Below are positions 20,172 to 29,302 of a stretch of 64,000 nucleotides of DNA, piece after piece. How positions within the stretch are numbered: position 1 is the stretch's first letter; every line of letters starts with the position of its first letter. The notes below the pieces were generated by a model. The model was not told the origin of the DNA. It saw only the letters and a list, made by a program, of their open reading frames with translations, and did no database searches. The position numbers and the translations under genes were made by a program. The DNA comes from Symsagittifera roscoffensis (taxonomy: Eukaryota > Xenacoelomorpha > Acoela > Convolutidae): positions 8,900,539 through 8,964,538 of the forward strand of contig NC_087070.1 of assembly GCF_963678635.1 (NCBI RefSeq), written 5' to 3'.

Positions 20172-20176
20172 TAGGC
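20172..20176 (+). repeat. Target-site duplication of BEL, right copy
   Basis: TAGGC directly after the 3' LTR, matching 10348-10352. Confidence 0.85.
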
Positions 20177-20370
20177 CGTTGTTTTCCACCGAGCTAGAAT
20201 CATGGGAGCCGTCTCCCTCAGATTCTTCTCAGAGACCGCATCCGCCAAGGGGCTATTCAACTCTTCTACCTCCCTTTTCCTCTTTCGAGACCTTACACTT
20301 TTGCTTGGGGGCGTCGTCACCACCATCACTGATTCGACCTCTTTGTCCCGGTCCAGCCCTTCCGACGTTT
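20177..20370 (-). pseudogene. SGNH locus segment right of the BEL insertion
   Basis: Minus-strand frame with a basic stretch SVRSRKRKREVEELNSPLA, which could act as a nuclear localisation signal, followed by LRETAPMILARWKTTA at the insertion point. No domain recognised. The basic patch is seen directly; its role is inferred. Confidence 0.5.
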
Positions 20371-20384
20371 GCCTCCCCCTTATC

Positions 20385-20500
20385 GAGCTTTAAAGATATT
20401 AATATCTTTAATCATATTACTAGTCTTAACCTTATCCTCCCTTTAAATCTTAATAATTTTATCGTCAGTTTTTTTGTTTCAGAGTAGAGCTGTCTTTACA
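20385..20500. other. AT-rich patch with a 20-bp perfect palindrome
   Basis: TAAAGATATTAATATCTTTA at 20391-20410 is a perfect palindrome inside about 110 bp of AT-rich DNA. It interrupts otherwise GC-balanced coding-like sequence of the SGNH locus. It could be a small insertion or a remnant intron. Confidence 0.4.
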
Positions 20501-20613
20501 TTCATCATCTTTGGTCTTCTGCTCCGTTTCCCTCAGCTTGATCATCTTGCTCAACAACTCTTTTCTCGCCTTTTCGTCCAGTCCGGTGCCCATCAAAACT
20601 GGTTCCCCGAACT

Positions 20614-21243
20614 TCACCACCGTGTCCCATAACTCTTCGAAACTCTCCAGCGTATAGCTTCGGTTTTCGCTCTCTGGTTAAACTCGCTCAAGAATTCTCG
20701 CCACGCCCTCTCGTCCAGAGTATTCAGGAACATCCATTTACTGCCCTCGAAGGTATTCTTCTTACTTTCTTTGGCACTCAAGAGGATCATTCCCTTATTG
20801 GAGGTTTCGCTGGTCAAGAGTAGTTCCAGGTCTTTCCGAGGGGGTCCCAGGGGTGGCGTGGCCGTGTTTGCCCAATCGTCCCCACCCAAGTCTTGCAGCA
20901 ACTCATGCGTATTGAGGTCTCTTTCAGCTGGAGCTTGGTCTGGTTTGTTTCCCACCTCCATTTCTTCTCCCGCCTCACTGAGAGTTTCATCCATACTCTC
21001 TCCTTCCTCTGACTCAGCCCGCCCTCTCTCAAGTGCGTCTTTGAACCTATCCTCAACGGGGTTGTTTCTTCTATCTCCAGGGGTGTCTACTGACAAAGGT
21101 GAGGGGGTTGCCGGGTCCATCTTCTTATATTTGCTAAGGGCTACATACAGGGAGCCCGCTGCATCCAGCTCTTTCTCTTCTAGTTTCATCTCCACTTGCT
21201 CCACTCCGTAGGGCTCCCGGTATTTCCTCGTGGCGAACTTCAT
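20614..21243 (-). pseudogene. SGNH locus segment, acidic, unassigned
   Basis: 209 codons beginning MKFATRKYREPYGVEQVEMK. The middle is strongly acidic (RAESEEGESMDETLSEAGEE) and Pro-rich near TPPLGPPRKDLE; the end is compact and hydrophobic-aromatic (MFLNTLDERAWREFLSEF). No family recognised. It is one of the longest uninterrupted pieces of the locus and probably part of a larger ancestral frame. Confidence 0.5.
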
Positions 21244-22156
21244 CTAGTCTTTTAGAGCGATATGTCCCTCTTACACAATCATCTTTCATCGTCCCAAACC
21301 GGCAGCATGTTCTCCAGATCCGATTGATTGAGCTTTCTCAAGATATCACGAACCTCGAACTTTGGAGGCATTGAACCTCTCATCCTCTTTGCTTGCGTCG
21401 TCCATGAATTTATCTTGATCTCACACGTGTGGAAATAAACTGCTGCTGAGTATCCGATAAACAAGGGATCTCAACCATCGGTGAACTCCTTCTGCTGCTT
21501 CTCCACCGCGGCTCTTGCGTACAGGGATGGGACCGCCAATGGCTATTCATCCCCAAGGTCATTCTCCTGACCATCGGGAACTCGGGGACGGTGGTGGGTA
21601 AAATTTCTCTCTCTAGTATAATTTCTAACTCCCTCTTTACCAGCTCGAAACTCCCTTTCCACGCCGGAATTCTCAAGATCTCTCATTTGTCTGCCGTCAA
21701 AGGATTCAAATTCCAGAACTTGGGGTAAATTTCAATGGGACCTTCACGTTTCTCCCCATTCTGCATTGCAATTGTCCCCGAAAACTGAACACTACTAACT
21801 CGGGATCCTTGACTTTCACGAAGAGCACCGTGTCGCTCATCCGTGCCCTCAGCTCTTCTTGTCTCTGCGCCAATTCAACGCCGTTCCGTCTAGTACACTT
21901 ATCAGACTCATGTGCACCACTGAGTTGCGGTATGCCGCCACGAGTGGATCCGGAGGGCTTACGTCATCGCCGGTCCATAGATGCAGGTTACGACCTCGCC
22001 AAGCCCCCTGATCACTCCCAACGGATCAGATCTCATGGCCAAACACAGGTCAGTCAATAGAGGGATGCCAACATTCGCCTCCTTCCATTCTTCTCTCGTC
22101 TTGGGGTTCCTCTCTTCGCCAATCAGGTATCGATTTTGCATCAAAATATACTCCAC
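21244..22156 (-). pseudogene. SGNH locus middle segment, unassigned
   Basis: Several short coding-like stretches on the minus strand, among them EYILMQNRYLIGEERNPKT with VGIPLLTDLCLAMRSDP near 21960-22156, and KGSFELVKRELEIILERE near 21640. Composition is that of a globular protein. No motif recognised. The segment is more broken than its neighbours. Confidence 0.45.
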
Positions 22157-22770
22157 CGATGAAACGCCACCAGTTCCCCGTGAGTTAAGAGTACTAGTGT
22201 CAGATACCCATCAGTTCGCAGTGTCTCCACACCTCTACTGAACATGTACGCCGGACCCATGTTGAACAAATAACTGGGAGAAACCAAGTACAGAGCCATC
22301 AAGAGATTCATGGGCATGTTCAGCAGCTCTTGCACAAACGCCTCAAATATGGTATCCTTCGCAAAGAACACCCTGGCCACGTACCTTTTCTCCCAACAAG
22401 GACTCAAGAATATCAAGATCTCGTGATTCGTTCTCGTCTTCAGCTCGCCCTTCGCATGTTCCCTCCAGAATCCTCCAATGGTGACTTCGTTTGCCGCTGT
22501 GACGAATCTCCCCACCGTCATCCCCGTGGTCTCTGCCACTTCCAGCTGCCCCTCAAGAAATTCCCATACCTGCTTGATGAGATGTGGAGCATTCTTTCGC
22601 GTCTTATCCGTGGCATTCTCAAGCCTTGGGGTCAAGAACGGCCACCGGCCTTTTTCCTGCGTCAGACGGTACCCCATCGATTTCAATTGTTTCTCGGCCT
22701 CAGCCACGTTCTTTCTTTCGTTGCTCGGTCCCCTCGCTTTGCTCCTAGAGCTCGTGATCGTCAAGTACAT
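22141..22770 (-). pseudogene. SGNH locus segment, globular, unassigned
   Basis: 209 codons. N-terminal charged helix (NERKNVAEAEKQLKSMGY), then KNAPHLIKQVWEFLEGQLE, AANEVTIGGFWREHAKGE, and a hydrophobic helical stretch LLNMPMNLLMALYLVSPS, which is too weak to call a membrane segment. No known domain identified. It follows the second GxND-like motif region in coding order. Confidence 0.5.
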
Positions 22771-22945
22771 ACCTCGGAGCCATAGGCTGGCTGTCAGATG
22801 GCTTATTATCGGGTGATTAATCCTTATCTCGGATTGAGCTTTAACTGTTGAGCGATATTCGAAATTTCGAGTAAGAGGACCTCGTCCAATACAATGAGAA
22901 TGTCTGCTAACTCATAGAACCCCTCAAGGCATGATACCCGTCCGC

Positions 22946-23300
22946 TCATGCCGCTGCCAACTCCGACTTAAGAAGTCCCATGTGTTTCGGCTCCAGTCCA
23001 CGATTGGGGGCTGCCATCAACAACCGCCACGCGTTCCCTTCCGCTATGAGGATCAAGATAGCGTATACAAACTGCAAAGCAGGCGGCATGCTCGCGTACC
23101 CCGGAGACGTTGTAAACGCCACCTTTGTCTTGGCTCCGAATCGAGAAGTCACATTTTCTTGCACCGCATTCATTGCAGCAAACAATGTCTGGATAGCTTC
23201 CCAGATCTTCTTGGGCGTCGGTGCGTCACCTTTCAGATGCTCCAGAAGCTCCGCCGCATCAAGTGGTCATTCATTCCTGCGAATAGCAGCAGGTCTGGTT
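22946..23300 (-). pseudogene. SGNH locus segment with GMND motif
   Basis: Contains LLLFAGMNDHL at 23260-23295 (minus), an aliphatic strand leading into G-x-N-D as in block III of SGNH hydrolases. It is followed by FAAMNAVQENVTSRFG and FTTSPGYASMPPALQFVYAI. Just upstream in coding order is VIIMAGSDFEGMSP, which resembles the strand and serine loop of block I. Together they suggest a second SGNH-like module, by pattern only. Confidence 0.45.
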
Positions 23301-24196
23301 CGCAAGGCATATTCCGCACCAGGCAGCAAATACACTAGGGTTTCCGGCCAAAACAGCTTCGGAGACATCCCCTCGAAATCTGAGCCCGCCATGATGATTA
23401 CTCTTGCGGCACCTGGATCCGATCGATCATACACTGCCAATACCTTGGCCAACTGTGAGTTCCCACAGGGTTTTCCGTACCCTGGGTCATCTGCTAACTT
23501 TGCATCCTCATAGGCGGCATCTGTGAGTCCCATGTCTTTCGGCTCCAGTAGCTTGTCCACCACTCTCAACCGCGCAGGAGTTGCCACCCTGATTCTGGCT
23601 ATGCTATTTCTATGCTGGGGGGGGGGCTCCACTATGAGCCCTGGACTCCCCAACAGCTTGAGCGGCCTATAGTTGATCGGTCCCATTTTCAATTTCAGCG
23701 GAATCCCAGTCAGATCTGTTGTCTCTATCATCCTCGCTCTTGAGAAGTGTGCCTCGTGGGTTTTTAACCAATCCACACAATGATGCCGACTCAAGTCCTC
23801 ATACGACACATCCTTAAGTCCCAGGACCTTCCCCAATTCCTGCCTGCACTCCAGGTCCTCCAGATCCAGTTTTTTTATCCTCTCTAGATATCGCGCCCGG
23901 CTCGTCTCAGCCGGCCTCTCCATTCGCTTGTTTTCCACCACCACCACCGAGGATACCACCATTTTTTGGGGTGTGGATGACTCTGCCTCTTCGGCCTCCA
24001 TCGGCGTGGACACCGGTTGTCGCGTCCTGCTGCTCCCTGAGCTGTCTCTCGATTCGACTCTCGCTCCCAAGCGACTGGATAGGGGTCCAGTGGCAAACAA
24101 AGGGGGCATAGAGGGTGGACAGAAAGTGCACTTGGCTGTTTCCAGCAGGTCCGACTCTAGCGCATTTATGTGCCTCTGAAGACACCATGCAGCCAC
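23296..24196 (-). pseudogene. SGNH locus segment after the hydrolase
   Basis: About 300 codons. Begins directly after the SGNH domain with a Ser/Arg-rich linker (SRDSSGSSRTRQPVSTPM), a Val-rich stretch (MVVSSVVVVENKRMER) and a charged helix (LERIKKLDLEDLECRQEL). Later it has LLGSPGLIVEPPPQH and VIIMAGSDFEGMSPKL near 23350-23390. I cannot assign it. It may link two SGNH-like modules. Confidence 0.5.
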
Positions 24197-24700
24197 TCCA
24201 AGCCCTTGGGCCTGTCAAAGTGAATGCCATCCGATGATGCATCTTCCGGGAAAGATCGCTCCATCATGTCTGCCACATCCAACAGCCTAACGGGGAGCAC
24301 GCTCCTTTGTTGGATTTGTCTAATTATCTCCTTGATGTTTCGCAACTTCTCGTTCAACTCCATTGCGTGCTGGTCGCTCTTCATGTTGTATGGGATAGTG
24401 CAAATCGTGAGTATCACGGGATCCAGGTAAATCCTCAACTCCTCAAGAATGCAACTCATTTTCTCGTGCAGTCTTATCACCTTTCTTGATTTCCCTCGAG
24501 ACACGTCATTGGTTCCCATCATCAGAGTGACCGTTACATCTTTACCATGTGCATGTCCAACATCTCTAATGACGCCAACATCTGAAGTGTTGCGGCTCCA
24601 GAAAAGCTCAAGACTCCCACCTGCCAGTGCGACTGGATCCGGGTCAACACTCGTATCAGGCTGTCCCCTATGATTAAGTGGACCGCACCTTCTGGTATTC
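24180..24700 (-). pseudogene. SGNH/GDSL-type hydrolase domain
   Basis: Three blocks of the SGNH superfamily appear in order on the minus strand. Block I is VHLIIGDSLIRVL (GDS near 24660-24668, nucleophile serine), block III is TLMMGTNDVSRG (24505-24516 for GTND), and block V is DGIHFDRP (24212-24232, the Asp-x-x-His pair). Between them are strands such as DPVILTICTIPYN and LPVRLLDVADM. The family cleaves esters or acetyl groups. SGNH domains are also known in ORF1 of some LINEs (CR1-like), but no LINE RT lies nearby. The spacing of about 150 residues between blocks I and V fits the family. The locus around it is broken, so activity from this copy is unlikely. Confidence 0.75.
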
Positions 24701-25154
24701 TCGGCTGTGCGTAATGCTCGGGCCAAGCCGCATCTTGGAAGCAATCCTTTCTCGCTCGTTGTGCCGTGGTCCAATCCAAGCGGTTGTGCCTGTGATACCT
24801 ACCATCTGTGTTCTTCTTGTAGCTCGCGATTATGACACTCCTGACTGGGTGATCCCTCCAGCTGGACGAATCTTGTCGTGTCGAATCATCACGGTTTCTC
24901 AACTGTAACCTATCTTGCAGCTCCTTAAGACGCGATGAGCTCCCACTGATTTGGCTACTACCAGGGCTTGAACTCGGGGTATATCCCGGCAATGTGACCT
25001 CCATCAATGGCCTTATTGGTTGTGCCTCTAAACCGCGCACGGAGGACACCGGCTCGGTTATTATCCACACTTCCAGTCCCTCGTTCATGTGTTCTTGAGC
25101 TGCTCGGTCCAAGTTGAATCGTCCGCTGGACCTAGGAACTTCATCTACCTCCAT
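24701..25154 (-). pseudogene. Linker before the SGNH domain
   Basis: Minus-strand coding-like stretch starting MEVDEVPRSSGRFNLDRA, through a Ser/Pro-rich linker (YTPSSSPGSSQISGSSSR) and a short charged helix (LKELQDRLQLRNRDD), then VRSVIIASYKKNTDGRY leading into the hydrolase. It joins the coiled coil to the SGNH domain. No separate domain recognised. Confidence 0.5.
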
Positions 25155-25174
25155 CCGCGACTCTGGCCTTGATC

Positions 25175-25505
25175 CTGCGTTTGCTTGTCCTGTATTGCTT
25201 GTCCTGTAGTCCTCGTTCCCTTCTCTTTCAGCCTCGCAAACTCTCGTTGTCGCCTCTGAATCTTCTCTATCTCCAATTTCAGCGGCTCACAGTTTGCCTC
25301 GTTTTCGCGTGCCTTCTGCTCTTATTGGTACTCTGCCCTAATCATGCTGAGATCACGCTTCGCCTGATCTCTCTAAAGGATCGCCTGATCTCTTTCCAGG
25401 TTCGCCTGGTCCCTATCGAGTTTCGCACAATCCCGGTCAAGATTCTCTCTGTCTCTTTCCCTCTGTGCTCTTTCCAATTCTTTTTCAAGTTGCTGAGGTC
25501 CGGGT
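25175..25505 (-). pseudogene. Charged coiled-coil region of the SGNH locus
   Basis: A minus-strand reading shows a heptad-like charged repeat (LEKELERAQRERDREN, LDRDQANLERDQAIL, EKIQRRQREFARLKEK) typical of a long single helix or coiled coil. Direct repeats in the DNA (GATCTCTTTCCAGGTTCGCCTG and similar) underlie it. Likely an oligomerisation segment preceding the SGNH domain. Confidence 0.55.
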
Positions 25506-25532
25506 ATGCCTCCTCCGTCTGCTGGGGCCGTA

Positions 25533-25925
25533 TCATAGACAGGGGCCTGCTCGTGGATTGGGCTGCGGATCCAACCGGCGGTCTCGTAGGAAGTGGGAAT
25601 TCTCCCGCACCATATTCTGTAGTGTTGTTTCCTTGCCAGGTCCCTTCACGCCTCCATCTACGTTCCAGGATAGCCACCTAGTTTGCTCCTGGTTGTATAT
25701 CCCTTCCGTGGTGTAGCCGACCATCAACACTGCTTCCGTCGCTGACTCCCTACGTTCACCCTGCGCTTCTAGCTGTAGGATAGCATTCAACATCACCGTG
25801 AACCTCTCATCGACTTGGGTGTAATCGAGATCCCTCAAGCGCTTATACAGTTTGTCAAGTGTGGGCCTCTTGAGCGCTGCTGGCATAGACTTCCAGAAAC
25901 GATCAGCCATTGTCACTATCTTCAA
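25533..25925 (-). pseudogene. N-terminal segment of the SGNH locus
   Basis: Begins MADRFWKSMPAALKRPTLDKL (ATG near 25910), followed by YKRLRDLDYTQVDERFTVML and LQLEAQGERRESATEAVLMV, a helical charged domain of about 80 residues. The left boundary of the 7-kb tandem duplication falls inside it at 25676, so a second partial copy lies at 32679-32926. No named domain. Confidence 0.55.
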
Positions 25926-26415
25926 ATTGATCTAGGGTATTAACCGACTTGATAACACTGTACCAGTTAAACTTGAGAACACCGTACCAGTTAAACTTGA
26001 GAATATCGTCTGAGACCGCTGATAGAGTACTTGCTCTAGATATCTTTCTCTTCGTTGAGTGTGTGTTGCTTGGGTGTCAGTTCAATTTGAGAAATCAATC
26101 TGAAAATAAAATCCATTTTTAGACTAAAATGTTCTGTTCCTAACCTAAGACCCCCTCATTATTGTGCTTAAAACATTATCCCTCCATGTTCTTCACTAAA
26201 ATAATTCAATTGGAAACTTTAAGAGCATGCAGATTCATATCTTGTTTTAGCACCGTCAACTCTCTAAAATTTTTAATTGTCATGCCAAAATCCATCTACC
26301 TGCTTCGCGCCCTCCTGTGCCTAACTCGATACTTCCATGTACCTAACTCAAGACCTCCATTGTGCGTCCGAGACTCAGGCGATACTCAAGTAGTTTTTCT
26401 TGTGTAGGTGTACCG
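25926..26415. other. Spacer with short direct repeat
   Basis: AT-rich DNA between two minus-strand coding pieces. A 26-bp direct repeat with core GTACCAGTTAAACTTGAGAA occurs at about 25958-26005. No gene seen. It could be an intron or leader of the SGNH locus. Confidence 0.4.
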
Positions 26416-26712
26416 TTATCTCCGTTTCTGCAAGCCCCTGTTTGGGTCATAGACCAGCATCGAGACCTCCATTATCCCTTTTTCGACCATGAAGTCTCTC
26501 AGCATCGTTGATGCCAACATCAACTGCTCAGGATTTATCGTGTTCCTTTCATTGATCCTCGTTACCAGAAAGCACAGGTTTTTAACCGAAACCTGTGAAA
26601 CTGATGGGGGAAGCGCAGCCATTCCTCCCAACCCCAGTCTCTGCCTAAATAGAAACTCCAAGCTCTGATATTTTCTCTTGAAGTCGGCCTCTAGTCTCGA
26701 TTTGAAGCTCAT
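26416..26712 (-). pseudogene. Small ORF MSFKSRLEAD, possible first exon
   Basis: 98 codons: MSFKSRLEADFKRKYQSLEF, then RINERNTINPEQLMLASTML. The second copy at 33494-33760 keeps the same start and most of the frame, which supports past coding. It is on the same strand as the SGNH locus and may be its first exon or a separate small gene. No family recognised. Confidence 0.5.
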
Positions 26713-26769
26713 TATTATTACAAATTACAAATTTACAAAAACTTATTACAAATTTCAAATTACAAATTA

Positions 26770-29302
26770 CAACTTAATACAAAATTATTCAAAGTCATTA
26801 CACTGACAAAACACCAGCACGACAATCTCACCATAGATTTCAATACATCAACTCAAAATACACATCACCGTTTTTTCCTAACTTCATCTGATGTATTAAA
26901 GACACTAACCTACAAGGCATCTTCCGAAACTATGATCCCATCACTCAGATGTATATCTTCTGCCCACTAAACAACATCCTAAACGTAGACGAAACCGGCC
27001 CACTAATTGTCCCTCATGAAATCCTTCAGCCCGTCGAAGTCCCCATTCTAGAATTCATATATAACACTCGCTACAATCACAAATTATATAATCTAATACA
27101 AAACTCACCGTATGAACAATCACCTCACACTGAAGAACGTAACGTCATTAAAGCACTTGAATTACTTTGGCCACTTTTGCAAACTAAACACATCATTCGT
27201 TTGTTAGCTAAACTACTAACCTCATCTGATATCACCCATGATGTTTTTCCCCATGGCTTCTTCACCGACGATTAAGGTAGAATGAATTCAATACTTAACT
27301 AATAAACTCAAACAACACTAACCATTATCATAGGATGTTTTCTCTTTTGCTTTTTAGGCAAAATCATCAATCATCTACAAACAAAAAGCAAAACAAAAAA
27401 CAGAATCTCTTTTTCAAATCATTAATTATTATTAACATCTCCAATAATTAAAGCAATAAAATTATCCTGTACAAAACAGTAAATTAATATAATTTTTCCC
27501 CCAAAGTAAAAAATATTCTTAAATTGAAAATAACTTAATCATTTCAAACCCCAAATCAAGCAGTAAAATCTAAAATTATATATAAGTAGTAAATAAGTAG
27601 TAAATTAAAAAAAAATGTTCATATTTTGCAGAAACAGTACTAAGCTTTTCAATGATGCTTCTTCATTTGCTCTCGCCCAATTATTCTATCCAAATTCGCC
27701 TACAAAGAATTGTTTAAAATAATTAATTTGAGTTTCAATTTTGACTGATAACAACTTTAACAAATTTAACACGTCTCAAACTTTCCTTTAGCCCGGTTGG
27801 AAAGGAATTATATAATAATCCAAACTAACCAACGCAAGCTTACTAAATATCATAAACCACAACCTAACAGCATGACTAATCAAAGAATACCCACGGTACC
27901 CAAACTGAAAAACACCAGCTTAGAACCGGATAAAATATTCTTTTAAAGACTACTTTTAAGTCTGAATACGAAAGAACCAAAAACACCAAAAATTCGAAAT
28001 ACAAACCCAAAACAAACAATTTGATTTTTAAAGAAAAAATAAGAGAACAAAAGAAAAAACTAGTAATAAAAAATGACATGAAAAAGTTGAACTAACACAG
28101 GACCCTGCAAAAAGAGAGCACGAAATTATACCCTCACTTCTGGCCTAACCCACCAGAAGAGGACCTCCTGAGCATGCTCTATAGTCGGCCTCACCCACCG
28201 TGCTACATCCACGCTTTGTGACGCCCACGACACTTTTTTTGACGAGAGTTACTCAAGTGTGAGTAGCTCTTAAAAACAACCGAACTAAAAAACAACGATT
28301 TTGCGACAAAAACTAATACAATGATCATAACTAAAAAACAAGATTAACAAAGATTTATATGTGTAAATGATATAATGCAGTATATAGATTATAAACAGCT
28401 TAAAGACGAGCAGCAAGAAACTTGACAACCCAATCACACTCCAACTACGGAATGGCAAAACCCAACTGACATGCTGCCTTCAGTCACTATACTCAATAGA
28501 TTTAGAGTACGACTTGGCATCGCAGAAAAGGAAAACCATTGCAACAGAACAGTGGCCATCTCGATGTTCAAATATGCGTATAGATCCAATTCACCAGGCA
28601 TTGCATCCAAGATCAAGCTTCACGCTATTCCCAAACAAAATCGAAACACAGTTTTCCACCAAACAAGACCAAACGATCATAACGAACCATTTGGAAATCA
28701 GATTGACTTCCAGAAACAACAGCAACAGTTGGCGGTCATAGACGTTGTCGAATGACAGACTGATATTGACAATTTCATCTTCCTGGAGCAGACGGACAAG
28801 ACGTCCTTCTCCAAGAATGAAACAGAAATGATGCTCGAGAAATACAAAATAAACATCATCCATCCTTCATTATAAATGATAGAAAAAGAACAAAAAACCA
28901 AAATTCTCTAAACCCCGGATGGGTGGAACCAGATCTAAACTAGTATTTATCATTGGTTATTATAATTATTTTATATCTTTATAAAATTTTTAATACTAAC
29001 CAACCATACTCCATAGAACTAACAACCTATTTATTTGTAAAGTTTGAAACTACTTGTAGTTTCAACACCAGATCAATTTGAATTAAATTTAGAAAATAGT
29101 TATTCTGATATTGGAACTAACTCGCGCAAACCGGTGTACACTAGATCTATTGAGACTAGGAGATCTAAGAGTAAGATTAGGATCAGTATTAGACTAAGAA
29201 GTTGCACGAATCTAACCGGCCGAAAATAAGATAGCGTGACGAGCAGACGGTGTACCTTATCTGAAATTACTCTATGAGTACAGTAACCTACACATAACTC
29301 AT
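26770..29302 (+). mobile_element. 3' end of an AT-rich Gypsy-like element, copy A
   Basis: Matches the 3' end of the AT-rich element at about 57480-59608: the small terminal ORF, a long AT-rich U3-like stretch, then the LTR core (28925-29302) with GGAACCAGATCTAAAC at its start and CATAACTCAT at its end. No gag or pol is attached, so it is a 5'-truncated fragment. Relative to the 57-59 kb copy it carries an extra GC-richer piece with hairpins near 27900-28285. Broken and old. Confidence 0.7.
26949..27275 (+). CDS. Small 3'-terminal ORF of the AT-rich Gypsy family
   Basis: 108 codons, MYIFCPLNNILNVDE, then ILEFIYNTRYNHKLYNLIQN and LLWPLLQTKHIIRLLAKLL, ending in an acidic tail. Related sequence stands at the 3' end of the element at 57619-57972 (EEQMISKALKILWPLLQTKY) and in copy B near 33965-34310. 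Conservation of the peptide at three places suggests a real element gene or the C-terminus of a longer 3' protein. The leucine-rich helix is not a clear membrane span. Function unknown. Confidence 0.5.
   Translation: MYIFCPLNNILNVDETGPLIVPHEILQPVEVPILEFIYNTRYNHKLYNLIQNSPYEQSPHTEERNVIKALELLWPLLQTKHIIRLLAKLLTSSDITHDVFPHGFFTDD

Larger units (their letters stand above)
9240..26712 (-). pseudogene. Broken multi-domain locus with SGNH hydrolase, split by BEL
   Basis: Minus-strand coding-like DNA, about 7.6 kb once the BEL insertion (10353-20171 plus one target copy) is set aside. Reading from right to left: a short N-terminal piece, a charged coiled coil, an SGNH/GDSL-type hydrolase, then several long pieces I cannot assign. 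It is more GC-rich than the AT-rich DNA to its right. It is broken in about ten or more places. I saw no reverse transcriptase, integrase or transposase, so its nature is open: host gene family, retroelement gag-like gene or another mobile gene. The same strand continues into the Gypsy element at 1-5303. Its right end is included in the 7-kb tandem duplication. Confidence 0.65.

Noticed and set aside
20771-21211. Plus-strand Ser-rich ORF
   Set aside because: Antisense of the acidic minus-strand piece; composition is explained by the complement of Glu/Asp codons.
24180-24700. LINE ORF1 of the CR1 type
   Set aside because: SGNH domains occur there, but no endonuclease or RT lies downstream on the strand and the flanking segments do not look like ORF1.
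28471-28755. ORF MLPSVTILNRFRVRLGIAEKEN inside the LTR region, also at 35449
   Set aside because: Conserved only as part of the duplicated DNA; the third copy near 58800 does not keep the frame well, and antisense frames are equally open.
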